A DNA stretch of 64,000 bases from Mycolicibacter nonchromogenicus. GTDB lineage: Bacteria; Actinomycetota; Actinomycetes; Mycobacteriales; Mycobacteriaceae. The stretch lies in NCBI RefSeq assembly GCF_002101775.1, contig NZ_LQPI01000046.1, positions 92,508 through 156,507 on the forward strand. Direction: 5' to 3'. A program made the translations under genes and the position numbers. This document shows positions 50,311 to 60,100 of this stretch, in pieces. The notes beneath the pieces were generated by a model. That model saw nothing but the letters and a program-made list of their open reading frames with translations, ran no database searches and had not been told where the DNA came from. How positions within the stretch are numbered: position 1 is the stretch's first letter; every line of letters begins with the position of its first letter.

Positions 50311-51072
50311 TCGGATGCGATCAAGCTTGGATTGAGCGGCAAGGTGGTCCTGGTGACCGGCGGGGTGCGTGGCGTCGGCGCCGGCATCAGCGGGGTCTTC
50401 GCCGACCAGGGTGCGACGGTGGTGACGTGCGCCCGGCGCCCGGTGGAGGGCCTGCCATATGAATTCCATTCCTGCGACGTCCGCGACGACGACGCGGTGA
50501 AGGCCCTGATCGAGACGATTGTCGCCAAGCACGGCCGACTCGACGTGGTGGTCAACAATGCCGGTGGCTCGCCGCACGCGCCGGCCGCCCAGGCGTCGGC
50601 CAACTTCAGCCGCAAGATCATTGAGCTCAACCTGCTGGGGCCGCTGCAGGTCGCCCAACACGCCAACGCCGTCATGCAGACCCAGCCGACGGGCGGCTCC
50701 ATCATCAACATCACCAGTGTCAGCGGGCACCGCCCGTCACCGGGCTCGGCCGCCTACAGCGCCGCCAAAGCCGGCTTGGACAACCTGACCGCCACCCTGG
50801 CTGTCGAGTGGGCTCCCAAGGTGCGGGTCAACTCGGTGGTGGTCGGCATGGTCGAGACCGAGCAGTCCGACCTGTTCTACGGCGACGCGGAGTCGATCGC
50901 CGCGATTTCGGCCACCGTGCCGCTGGGCCGGCTCGCCAAGCCGGTCGATGTCGGCTGGGCGGCTGCCTTCCTGTCGTCCGACGCCGCCTCCTATATCAGC
51001 GGCGCCACCCTGGAGACCCACGGCGGCGGGGAACCGCCGGTCTACCTGGACGTTACGAGCGCCAACAAATAA
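50308..51072 (+). CDS. Short-chain dehydrogenase, Rv3549c-like
   Basis: The 254-residue SDR has the cofactor motif VLVTGGVRGVGAGISG, NNAGGSPHAPAA and the catalytic ITSVSGHRPSPGSAAYSAAKAGLDN (Ser/Tyr/Lys). It corresponds to Rv3549c, a member of the KstR2 regulon whose substrate is not settled. I start it at the GTG at 50308, which the upstream -10 box places at the transcript end; the frame extending to 50260 would run through the operator. It is followed by a second SDR 14 bp later. Confidence 0.88.
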   Translation: MSDAIKLGLSGKVVLVTGGVRGVGAGISGVFADQGATVVTCARRPVEGLPYEFHSCDVRDDDAVKALIETIVAKHGRLDVVVNNAGGSPHAPAAQASANFSRKIIELNLLGPLQVAQHANAVMQTQPTGGSIINITSVSGHRPSPGSAAYSAAKAGLDNLTATLAVEWAPKVRVNSVVVGMVETEQSDLFYGDAESIAAISATVPLGRLAKPVDVGWAAAFLSSDAASYISGATLETHGGGEPPVYLDVTSANK

Positions 51073-51086
51073 AGGAGAGAACGCAG

Positions 51087-51992
51087 ATGGGACTTCTCGA
51101 CGGCCGCGTGGTCATCGTCACCGGAGCGGGCGGCGGAATCGGCCGGGCGCACGCGCTGGCATTCGCCGCGGAGGGCGCCCGGGTCGTGGTCAACGACATC
51201 GGGGTGGGCTTGGACGGCTCGCCGGCCGGTGGGGGCAGTGCTGCCCAGGGCGTGGTCGACGAGATCGTCGCAGCGGGCGGAGAGGCCGTCGCCAACGGTT
51301 CCAACGTGGCTGACTGGGAGCAGGCCGCCGCGTTGATCCAGACCGCGGTCGACCACTTCGGTGGCCTGGATGTGCTGGTCAACAATGCCGGCATCGTGCG
51401 TGACCGGATGTTCGCCAACACCAGTGAAGAGGAGTTCGACGCTGTGGTCGCCGTGCACCTCAAGGGGCATTTCGCGACCATGCGGCACGCCGCCGCCTAC
51501 TGGCGGGCCCAATCCAAGGCCGGTGAGACGGTAGACGCCCGAATCATCAACACCAGCTCGGGCGCGGGCCTGCAGGGCAGTGTCGGCCAGGCGAACTACT
51601 CGGCCGCCAAGGCCGGTATCGCCGCCCTGACGCTGGTCGCTGCGGCCGAGATGGGCCGCTACGGCGTCACGGTGAACGCGATCGCCCCGTCGGCGCGGAC
51701 CCGGATGACCGAGACGGTGTTCGCCGACATGATGAACACCCAGGACCAGGCCTTCGACGCGATGGCCCCGGAGAACGTGAGCCCGCTCGTGGTGTGGCTG
51801 GGCAGCGTGGAGTCCAAGGATGTCACCGGCAAGGTCTTCGAGGTCGAAGGCGGCAAGATCCGCGTCGCCGAGGGCTGGGCACACGGGCCGCAGGCCGACA
51901 AGGGCGGCCGCTGGGATCCGGCGGAGTTGGGGCCGGTCGTCGCCGATCTGCTGGCCCAGTCGCGGCCGCCGGTACCGGTGTACGGCGCCTAG
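51087..51992 (+). CDS. Short-chain dehydrogenase, Rv3548c-like
   Basis: The 301-residue protein is a longer SDR of the multifunctional-enzyme type (hydroxyacyl-CoA dehydrogenase-like): VIVTGAGGGIGRAHALAFAAEGARVVVNDIG, NNAGIVRDRMFANTSEEEFDAVV, and INTSSGAGLQGSVGQANYSAAKAGI. The C-terminal extension of about 60 residues (ESKDVTGKVFEVEGGKIRV) is typical of the Rv3548c group. The ATG at 51087 has AAAGGAGAG upstream. It is the second gene behind the KstR2 operator at 50279. Confidence 0.88.
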   Translation: MGLLDGRVVIVTGAGGGIGRAHALAFAAEGARVVVNDIGVGLDGSPAGGGSAAQGVVDEIVAAGGEAVANGSNVADWEQAAALIQTAVDHFGGLDVLVNNAGIVRDRMFANTSEEEFDAVVAVHLKGHFATMRHAAAYWRAQSKAGETVDARIINTSSGAGLQGSVGQANYSAAKAGIAALTLVAAAEMGRYGVTVNAIAPSARTRMTETVFADMMNTQDQAFDAMAPENVSPLVVWLGSVESKDVTGKVFEVEGGKIRVAEGWAHGPQADKGGRWDPAELGPVVADLLAQSRPPVPVYGA

Positions 51993-52121
51993 GGACACCA
52001 GCGCACGGAAGTCGCGATGCGCGGACCTGCACCGTTATACGCGGGCGTCAAATTGTGATACTTACTTAGCCGGATAGGTACGCGTTGCGGCCCTTTCCTC
52101 ATTGGGCTTCAACGTAATCTT

Positions 52122-52139
52122 TCACCTGGTCTTAGGTGA
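52122..52139. promoter_or_regulatory. Palindrome overlapping a desaturase promoter
   Basis: TCACCT and AGGTGA form a perfect 6-bp inverted repeat separated by GGTCTT. A -10-like TAATCT lies at 52115-52120, placing the likely transcription start inside the palindrome, about 50 bp upstream of the desaturase GTG. It could be a repressor site; the regulator is unknown. Confidence 0.4.
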
Positions 52140-52174
52140 CGTGTTCGTGTCCATGTCCAGCTGCTGGAGGTTTC

Positions 52175-53140
52175 GTGTCGGTGCTCGAGGTGGACGACTT
52201 CCCACCCGTGGCACTGCGGCGTCGGCAGCACCCACACCCCGGTGAGGGCGTGCCGGCCTTCTCCTGGCCGACGTTCATTCTCGGGGTGGCCGGCATCACC
52301 GTGTTCGTGTTGGTGGCCATCGGTGCGGTTTACGGGACTCTTTCGGGGTGGGTCGTCATACCGCTGAGCACCCTGGTCACCTATGTGTTGTTCTCGGTGG
52401 CGCACGAAGCCCTGCACCGCTCGTTCTGCTCGGTGCGCTGGGTCAACGCGGTGGTGGGCCGGGTGGCCTGGCTGTTGGTGGTGTTGCCGTTCTCGTTGCC
52501 GGCATTCGGCTACGTGCACGGCGAACATCACCGCCATACCAACGATCCCGAGCGCGATCCCGACATGTTCGCCACCCATGCGCCCACCTGGCAGCTGCCG
52601 TTCCGCTGGGCGCTGATGGATCTGTTCAACGCGACCTGGTACGTCCGCAAGCTGTGGCCGCGGATACGCCACTCGTGGCGGCGCCCGGTCGCCGAGCTCG
52701 CCGAAACATCGGTGCTGTTCTCGTTGACCATCGCGCTGACCGTGGCGGCGATCCTGACCAACCACTTCTGGCTGCTCGCCGAGGTCGTGTTGATCCCGCA
52801 GCGCCTCGGCCTGTTCATCATCGGATGGGCGTTCGATTGGCTCCCGCACCACGGAATCGACATCACCCAGCGTCAGGACCGGTATCGCGCCAGTCGTCTG
52901 CGGGTGGGCATGGAATGGTTGCTCGCCCCGTTGATGCTGTCGCAGAACTACCACCTGATCCACCACCTGCATCCGTGGCTGCCCTTCTACCGCTACCTGC
53001 CGGCGTGGCGACGTAACGAGGACCTCTACTTGGACCACCACGCTGCCGTCACGACCGTGCTCGGCCGGGACCTCAACGCTGAGGAATACCGGCAGTGGAA
53101 GCGCTGGGCGCAGGTCGAGCCCGACTCCCGCGTCGCCTAG
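52175..53140 (+). CDS. Membrane fatty-acid desaturase/hydroxylase superfamily protein
   Basis: The 321-residue integral membrane protein has the three histidine boxes of the di-iron desaturase/hydroxylase superfamily: HEALHR (near 77), HGEHHRHT (near 118) and YHLIHHLHP (near 269). Hydrophobic stretches at about 32-55, 60-72, 96-110, 182-200 and 210-226 support a membrane location. Substrates in this superfamily range from acyl lipids to carotenoids and alkyl groups, and the sequence alone does not decide. I chose the GTG at 52175, just after GGAGG; GTG at 52181 is an alternative with better spacing. The stop abuts the stop of the convergent LuxR regulator. Confidence 0.82.
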   Translation: MSVLEVDDFPPVALRRRQHPHPGEGVPAFSWPTFILGVAGITVFVLVAIGAVYGTLSGWVVIPLSTLVTYVLFSVAHEALHRSFCSVRWVNAVVGRVAWLLVVLPFSLPAFGYVHGEHHRHTNDPERDPDMFATHAPTWQLPFRWALMDLFNATWYVRKLWPRIRHSWRRPVAELAETSVLFSLTIALTVAAILTNHFWLLAEVVLIPQRLGLFIIGWAFDWLPHHGIDITQRQDRYRASRLRVGMEWLLAPLMLSQNYHLIHHLHPWLPFYRYLPAWRRNEDLYLDHHAAVTTVLGRDLNAEEYRQWKRWAQVEPDSRVA

Positions 53141-56100
53141 TCAGGTGTTCTGTCTCGCCTCTTGCGCCAGTTGCAGGCGGGAAGAGATGTCGAGCTTGGT
53201 GTAGATCCGGTTCAGGTGCGAGTGCACCGTACGGGGCGAGACACTCAGTTCGGCGGCGATCTCCTTGTCGCGAAGACCTTCACTGATGAGCCGGACGACA
53301 TTGCGCTCGGCCGGAGTCAGCGAGTCCCAGCCGCTGGCCGGGCGTTTGGAATCGCCCTTGCGCTTGCCGTCGCTCCGGCACGCGTAGGCGATGGCGTCGG
53401 CCGTCGACATCGCCGCACCCTGATTCCATCGCCTCTCAAAATCGCTCTGTGGCATCGCTTGCCTTAGTGCGTCGACGCCCGTCTCGTACTCGGCGTCGTA
53501 TACCTTGGCGCGAATGGCGCCGGTGCGGCCGCGGGCACCTGCCGCGGCGCCGAACAGCCGCACCGCCTCCTGGTGTCGCCCGGCGGCGGTCGCCACCTCC
53601 GCCAGCAATTCGAGCAGATCCGGGACGCCCAGGAATGCCTCAGTGTCCGCCGCGATCGCCAGCGCTTCGCGCGCGTCGCGCTCGGCCTGCTCGAAGTCGC
53701 CCTCGGCTATCGCAACTCGGCCACGTATCTCCAGCAGCAGGATGCGGTGGAAACCCGAACCCACCGAAAGGGCCTCTTCAGCCCACCGGCGCGCCGCGGC
53801 CAGGTCACCGGAGGCCAGGGCCGCCCGGGCGACGGGATTGCCGTTGATGGCCAGTAGTTGCGGCAGCGCGCATGCTTCGCGCCCGGCCTCGGTGGCGCTG
53901 ATCGCCCCGGACACGTCGCCGGCGGCCAACAGGGTGTCTGCCATGGCGCCGAACCCGAACGCGCGCTGGAAGTCGATGAGTTCGGCGGCGGCCTCGACGC
54001 AGGCATCCGCCGCAGCACGCGCCCCGCGGATATCGCCCTGGCACGCAAGGGCTTCGGCCAGCACCGTCAGGCTCTGGGCGCTGAACAGTGGGTCGTGAGC
54101 GGCCTCGGCCTCCAGTGCCACCTGCCGGGCCTGCTCGACCGCCTGCGTGAGCTCTGCCCGGTGCAGGTGGGCCAGTCCCAGGCAAAGGCGGCACAGCCGT
54201 GCAACCGACCAGTCCCCGACCGCGTCGCTGAGCACGGCTCCGTTCTCCGCGGCCAACTGCATTGTGTCGAGGCTTCCGGCCAGGAACGCCGAATACGCCT
54301 GCACGCCGTATATCTGGCTCAACCGCCAGTCGTCGTTCATCGTCGGACCCAGGGCGATGGCCTGCTCAAAGTAGGGCAGGGCAAGTTCGGGGCTGTAACT
54401 ACAGGTGAAGCCGCGGGCGGCCAGCGCCCAGGCGAGCAGCCCCGGCTCGTCGAGATCTCGGGCGAGCGCGACCGCGTTCTCTGCTTGGTGGGCCGGTCCG
54501 TGGTTTCCGATCAACGCGTCGAAGATCGCTTTGTCAGCCAGCGTGCGGGTGCGGACGCTCGGGGTCAACTCGGCGCCGACGGCGAGCAGGGAGTTGAACC
54601 ATGCCAGTCCTTCCAAGGTCCGGCTATGGATCCACAGCGGCAAGAGTGACGAGGCGAGCCGCGCGGCCAGCTCCAGCTCTCCCTGCTGGCGGCTCCAGGT
54701 GAAGGCAGCCCGGAGGTTGTCGATCTCGAGTTCCGCCTGTGCGATGTGCCAGCCGTATCCGGCGGTCAGCTCGGAGCCGAACAGGGCGGTGTAGTGATCC
54801 CGGTGGCGTGCCCGGACGGTCTCGGATTCTCCGGCACGCTCGAGCTTTTCCCGCGCGTACTGCTGCACGGTCTGCAGCATCCGGTAGCGCGTCGATTCCC
54901 CGGTGCTGTCGGCTATCACCAGGGATTTGTCCACCAGCTGGGTGAGCATGTCGATGATCAGTCCGCGCGGCAGATCGCTGCCGCCGGCGACCGCGTGCGC
55001 GGCATCCAGGTCGAAACCGCCCCGAAATGCCGCCAAACGGCGGAACACCACGCGCTCGGACTCGCTCAACAGGTCATGTGACCAGTCTTCTGAAGCCCGC
55101 AGTGTCTGCTGGCGCGGGACCACCGTGCGGGCACCACCGGTCAACAGCTGGAAGCGCTCGTCCAGCCCGTCGGCGATCTCGGCCAGGGACAACGCGCGAA
55201 CCCGTGTCGCGGCAAGTTCGATGGCCAACGGCACCCCGTCCAGGCGCCGACAGATCTCGGTGACCAACTCGGCATCACCATCGGTGTCGGTGAAACCCGG
55301 CCGGACAAGTCGCGCGCGCTGCCGGAACAACTCGACGGCCTCGTCGCCGAGCGAGAGCGAGGGGGTCTTCCAGGTCACTTCGCCGGCAACGCCGATTGGT
55401 GCCCGACTCGTCGCGACGATGGTCAGCTCAGCGCCGGCGGCCAACAGGGTGGCGGTCAGCTGCGCGCACCCGTCCAGCAGGTGCTCGCAGTTGTCGAGCA
55501 CCAGGAGCATCTGCCGGTCTGCGATGTGGCGCACCAGGGTGTCGGCGGGGGTGCGGTCGGGTCGATCAGGCAGGCCCAACATATGTGTCACGCGTTCTGG
55601 AAGCAGATCGAGATCGGTGATCGGCGCCAGGTCCACACACCACGCCCCGTCGCGGAACCGGTCGGCGAACTCCTCGGCCAGCTGCAGCGCGAGCCGCGTC
55701 TTGCCGACCCCGCCGGAGCCGGTCAGCGTCACGAGGCGGTTGTCTTCGACCAGGCGACGAAGCTCGGCCATCTCGGCATCACGTCCCACGAAGCTGGTCA
55801 GCGGGGTCGGAAAGTAGGGCTCGTGCAACGCGTTGCCGGTGCGAAGCGGGGGGAAGTCGACAGCGAGCCCGCGGTGGCACAGCTGCGTCACTCGCTCCGG
55901 ATACGGAATGCCGCGCAGCCGAACCACACCCAGGTCCACCAGCCAGGACTCCGCGGGGAGCCGCTCAGCCAGCAACGGCTGGGCCGTCGCCGACAACAAT
56001 GTCTGCCCGCTGTGGGCCAGATCGCACAGCCGGGCGGCGCGATTCACCAGCGAGTTCGGGTGGGCTCCCGCCTGGGTTCCCGAGATCTTGTCGGCGTGCA

Positions 56101-56398
56101 CGGCGATCCGGGGCCGGATCGGTGCTGAGGGGGCGTGCTGCAAGGCGATCGCGCAGGCGGCCGCATCAGCGGCATCGGCGAACCCGACGGCGAACTTGTC
56201 TTTGTGGTCGTGCTCCACCAGGCGTTCGCCCCGATGGTCGGCGACGATGTCGTTCAGAGCCCCCTTCAGCCAGGAGAGCCCGGTGGTCAAGGACTCGGCG
56301 GGGGGCTGCCATTGCGGCCGGGCGTCTACCGGGCTGACCACGAGGACCGCCCGCGCCGGGGAAGGCGGCGAAAACGCCGCGCTCGCGTTCGACATCAT
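53141..56398 (-). CDS. Large LuxR-family ATPase regulator with a degenerate cyclase domain
   Basis: The 1085-residue protein has four parts. Residues about 15-190 resemble a class III nucleotide cyclase domain (VNRAARLCDLAHSGQTLLSA is conserved), but both usual metal Asp motifs are replaced (VVSPVDAR and HDHKDKFAVGF), so catalysis is unlikely. Residues about 200-500 are an NB-ARC/STAND ATPase with the P-loop TLTGSGGVGKTRLA and the LLVLDNCEHLL Walker B. Residues about 540-1000 are TPR-like helical repeats. The C-terminal 65 residues are a LuxR/GerE helix-turn-helix (LTPAERNVVRLISEGLRDKEIAAELSVSPRTVHSHLNRIY). M. tuberculosis Rv0386, Rv1358 and Rv2488c share this architecture. It is convergent with the desaturase; the stop codons are directly adjacent. 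Confidence 0.92.
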   Translation of the reverse strand: MMSNASAAFSPPSPARAVLVVSPVDARPQWQPPAESLTTGLSWLKGALNDIVADHRGERLVEHDHKDKFAVGFADAADAAACAIALQHAPSAPIRPRIAVHADKISGTQAGAHPNSLVNRAARLCDLAHSGQTLLSATAQPLLAERLPAESWLVDLGVVRLRGIPYPERVTQLCHRGLAVDFPPLRTGNALHEPYFPTPLTSFVGRDAEMAELRRLVEDNRLVTLTGSGGVGKTRLALQLAEEFADRFRDGAWCVDLAPITDLDLLPERVTHMLGLPDRPDRTPADTLVRHIADRQMLLVLDNCEHLLDGCAQLTATLLAAGAELTIVATSRAPIGVAGEVTWKTPSLSLGDEAVELFRQRARLVRPGFTDTDGDAELVTEICRRLDGVPLAIELAATRVRALSLAEIADGLDERFQLLTGGARTVVPRQQTLRASEDWSHDLLSESERVVFRRLAAFRGGFDLDAAHAVAGGSDLPRGLIIDMLTQLVDKSLVIADSTGESTRYRMLQTVQQYAREKLERAGESETVRARHRDHYTALFGSELTAGYGWHIAQAELEIDNLRAAFTWSRQQGELELAARLASSLLPLWIHSRTLEGLAWFNSLLAVGAELTPSVRTRTLADKAIFDALIGNHGPAHQAENAVALARDLDEPGLLAWALAARGFTCSYSPELALPYFEQAIALGPTMNDDWRLSQIYGVQAYSAFLAGSLDTMQLAAENGAVLSDAVGDWSVARLCRLCLGLAHLHRAELTQAVEQARQVALEAEAAHDPLFSAQSLTVLAEALACQGDIRGARAAADACVEAAAELIDFQRAFGFGAMADTLLAAGDVSGAISATEAGREACALPQLLAINGNPVARAALASGDLAAARRWAEEALSVGSGFHRILLLEIRGRVAIAEGDFEQAERDAREALAIAADTEAFLGVPDLLELLAEVATAAGRHQEAVRLFGAAAGARGRTGAIRAKVYDAEYETGVDALRQAMPQSDFERRWNQGAAMSTADAIAYACRSDGKRKGDSKRPASGWDSLTPAERNVVRLISEGLRDKEIAAELSVSPRTVHSHLNRIYTKLDISSRLQLAQEARQNT

Positions 56399-57132
56399 CT
56401 ACCGTCTCTCAGCGACAAGGATGCCCACCCAGACGGCCAAGCGTCCATTCTCGCGGATGAATCTGCCGGGCATCCTTGATTTTGTAGTCGTGCTTCCACG
56501 GCTACGCACTTTTACCGCCCCTTGAGGACACCATACCAAGAGATTTTCGGCAAATTTGCCGATGTTCCGGGGCGGTGGACTGTCGCACAGTGAATGTGGC
56601 AGAGCTGCGCTTGCCCAGTCCGCCGCCCCCCGGCGGGCCTGTGTCGTCGATCCTCCCCTGATCGCGATCTCCCTATTCGGGGCAGCGCCAGCCAGGGACA
56701 ACAGGTTGCGCTCCCGCCGGTCACGGTTGTGATGGGTTGGTGAGTCGCCGCCCGCGTGCGGCATTCCCTGCTGCCTATTTTGCCGCACCAGCAAACTGTA
56801 ATTGAACAATTTGCGCGTTTCATTTGGTGTGCTCTGAGCGCTTTTCTGAGGGCCATATGTGCAACGTGAATTTTGTTGTGGAATTTAATGGCGTTAACCA
56901 CGGTTATCAGTCAGCTCTTTGGAAGTTCCGTGATGTGTCCGAGGTCACCGAGCCTGGGGTCACGGGTGCAAAATCGCCCTGACCTGCGTATTTGCCGGAG
57001 TCGATCACGTCACAATAACTCTGCCCATGTGGCTTCTGCCACATAATTGCTCCTCGAGTTGTCGATAAGTGAACAGACCCCCATAATTCGAGGCTGCGTT
57101 AATACTTAATGGAAAATGTGAGAGGGTGCGGC
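56399..57132. other. Intergenic region between the LuxR regulator and the PGRS gene
   Basis: No convincing gene is seen in these 734 bases; the ORFs here are short and lack family features. The right part (about 56790-57120) is distinctly more AT-rich than the rest of the window and probably holds the PGRS promoter. Visible elements are the 16-bp palindrome at 56547-56562, a 12-bp TAACC-AC-GGTTA palindrome at 56895-56906, and two copies of CATAATT (57042 and 57082), each followed by TCGAG. I could not place a reliable -10 box. Confidence 0.6.
56547..56562. promoter_or_regulatory. 16-bp perfect palindrome upstream of the LuxR regulator
   Basis: TCGGCAAATTTGCCGA is its own reverse complement over 16 bp. 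It lies 149 bp upstream of the LuxR-family regulator start and 570 bp from the PGRS gene. It does not match the IdeR, Zur, KstR or KstR2 sites I know. Confidence 0.5.
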
Positions 57133-60100
57133 ATGGGCCGGCGGATGGCTAGCAAAGTTGTTGGTACTTCCAAGGGGCGGGTGGCGCGCCATCGCATGGT
57201 CGGGGCCTCAAGCGCGGTCGCGGCCTTCCTGGCGTTTGGTGTGGGACCGGCGCCGACGGCGTCCGCGGACATCGAGGACCTGTTCGACCCGGTGTTCTGG
57301 TCGGGGTTGTCGGATGCGGATCAGGTACCCGATGTGTGGTCGGGCTGGTTCGCAGACCCGGGCGCCGCCAACGGGAGCTTCATCTATGACGTGTTCGAGC
57401 AGTTCGACGTGGCGGTGGCCACCTTCTACCACGAGCAGCTGTACCTGCCGCTGTACAACCTGACGCAGGACTTCATCGAAGAGAACGAGCTGTTCCTGGA
57501 CCTGATCAACCAGCCGTGGGTGGACTTGTTCGGCCGGGTCTTGATCGGTAACGGTGTTGACGAGTTCACCGGGACCAACGACACGCTGTTCGGTTCGCTG
57601 GGGTGGTTCGGCGACCTCGGCGACGGCGGGTTCTTGTTCGGTGACGGTGGTGCCGGCGTCGACGGCGTGGCCGGGATTGCCGGGGGTGCCGGCGGCGCCG
57701 GTGGCGATGCGGGCATGTTCGGCAATGGGGGTGTCGGTGGTGCCGGTTTCGAGGGCGGCGACGGTGGTACCGGTGGCCTAGGCGGCTGGCTGTTCGGTGA
57801 CGGTGGCGCCGGTGGCGCGGGCGGGGACGCGATCGACGCGTTGTTGGCCGGCGGCAACGGTGGTGCCGGCGGTGATGTCGTGAGCCTGTTCGGGTTCGGT
57901 GGCGCCGGTGGCGCCGGTGGCGCGGGCGCGGTCGGTGCGGCGGGCGCCGCGGGTCTGGACGGTGTGCTGGAGGCGTTGAACGGCACCGCGGGTGGTGACG
58001 GCCTGGCCGGTGGCTTGGGCGGCAACGGTGGTGCTGGTGGCGCCGCCGGGTTCCTGCTGGGGATCGGCGGGCTGGGTGGCGCCGGTGGTGCCGGCGGCAC
58101 GGGTGGCGCCGGCGGCGCCGGTGGCGCCGGCGGGGTAAGCCTGGACGATCTGGGCGGCAACGGTGGTGCCGGCGGCATCGGCGGTAACGGCGGCGCCGGC
58201 GGCCGCGGTGGTGTCGGTGGAGAGGGCGGGCACTTCGGCGCTTCCGGCAATGGTGGTGTGGGTGGCAACGCGGGCTTCGCGGGCGATGGTGGCGTCGGCG
58301 GTCGCGGTGGCGACGGCTTCCTCGGCGGCGGCAACGGCGGCGATGGCGGTGCGGGCGGGCAGATCGGCACCGTCGTCGGTGCCGGTGGTGCCGCGGGCGA
58401 CAAATTCATGTCCTGGATGTGGGGCAACGCTGGACGCGCGGGCGCCGACGGCCAGCTTCCGGTCGGGATCAGTGGCAACGGCGGCGAAGGTGGTGCCGGC
58501 GGTAACGGCATCGGTGTCTTTGCCAACGGTGATGGTGCTTCCGGCGGTGCGGGCGGTGCCGGCGGTGACGGTGGCGCGCACGGTAACGGCGCTGCTGGTG
58601 GCGCAGGCGGCGACGGCGCTGCCGGCGCGATCGGCGCGGATGCCACCGTCGCGGGCGGTGCCGGGATCTCCGGTGGCGCGGGCGGAAATGGCGGTGCCGG
58701 TGGTGCGGGCGGCTCGGGTGGCTCGGTGCTCGGCAACGCCGGTAACGGGGGAGTCGGCGGTAGGGGCGCGGTCGGCGGCGACGGCGGCCGTGGTGCCGAT
58801 GGCGGTGCCGGCAGCTTCGACGCGGGTGGCGACGGCAATGGAGGGGTCGGCGGGGACGCGGGTTCCGGTGGTGCGGGCGGCAACGGTGGTGCCGGTGGCG
58901 CCGCAGGTAGTGCCACAAACGGCGCGGTCGGTGTCGCCGGCGCCGGTGGTGCCGCCGGTGATGGCGGCAACGCCGGAGTTGCGGGCGCGGGTGGCCAGGG
59001 TGCGGCCGGTACCGCGGACAACCCCGACGCAGGCCAGGGTGGTGCCGGTGGCAAGGGCGGCGACTTCGGTGCCGGCGGCAACGGTGGCGCCGACGGCGAT
59101 GGCAAGGGCCAGGGGGCCGGCGGACTCGATGGATTCGCCACGGTCGGTGGCAACGGCGGTCGGGGCGGCGATGGCTTCCTGGGCACCAACGGGGTCCTGG
59201 GCAGCATCGACGGCACGCGCGGTGGCCACGGCGGCAACGGTGGCGATGGTGGCGCCGGTGGCCTGACCGCTGACGGTTCCTATGCCGACCAAGGCGTCGG
59301 TGGCGCCGGTGGTGACGGTGGCGCCGGTGGTAACGGACTCAACGGCTTCCACGGTGACGCACCGGGCGCTGACGGCACGAACGCCGGCAATGGTGGCGCC
59401 GGCGGTAACGGCGGCCTGGGTGGACACGGTTCCACCGACGGCGCGCACGGCATTGGCGGCCTGGGCGGTAACGGCGGGAACGGCGGCAACGGAGCCGACG
59501 GTGGTGACGGCGCCGACGGTGATGGTGACCATGCCGCCGGGTACGCCGGCCAGGACGGCGGCAACGGTGGTAACGCCGGTAAGGGTGGCGCCGGTGGCGA
59601 CAGCGGCAACGGCACCTACGCGGCCAGCGGTAGCGATGGCATCGCCGGGATCGGCGGCAACGGCGGCAACGGCGGAACCGGCCTCGATGGGGTCAACGGC
59701 ACCGAGGAAGACCCGGACGGCACCGCAGGTGCTGCCGGTGGCGCTGGTGGTAACGGCGGTGTGGGTGGTTTCAACGTTGACGGTTCGCAGGCGGTTACCG
59801 GCAATGGTGGTGCTGGTGGTGCCGGCGGTCGTGGTGGTAACGGCTTCAACGGTGCCAATGGTGTCGAGCCGGGTGCTGCTGGCACGCATGGTGGCGATGG
59901 TGGCGCCGGTGGTGCTGGTGGTGTCGGTGGCAGTGGCGCTGTTGCGGGTGCGCATGGCGCTGGTGGTGTCGGTGGTAACGCCGGCAATGGTGGTAACGGC
60001 GCTGATGGCGCTGCTGGTGCTAACGGCGATGCGCAGCACATCGCGGGCTATGCCGGCCAGGACGGTGGCGCTGGTGGTAACGCCGGTAAGGGTGGCGCCG

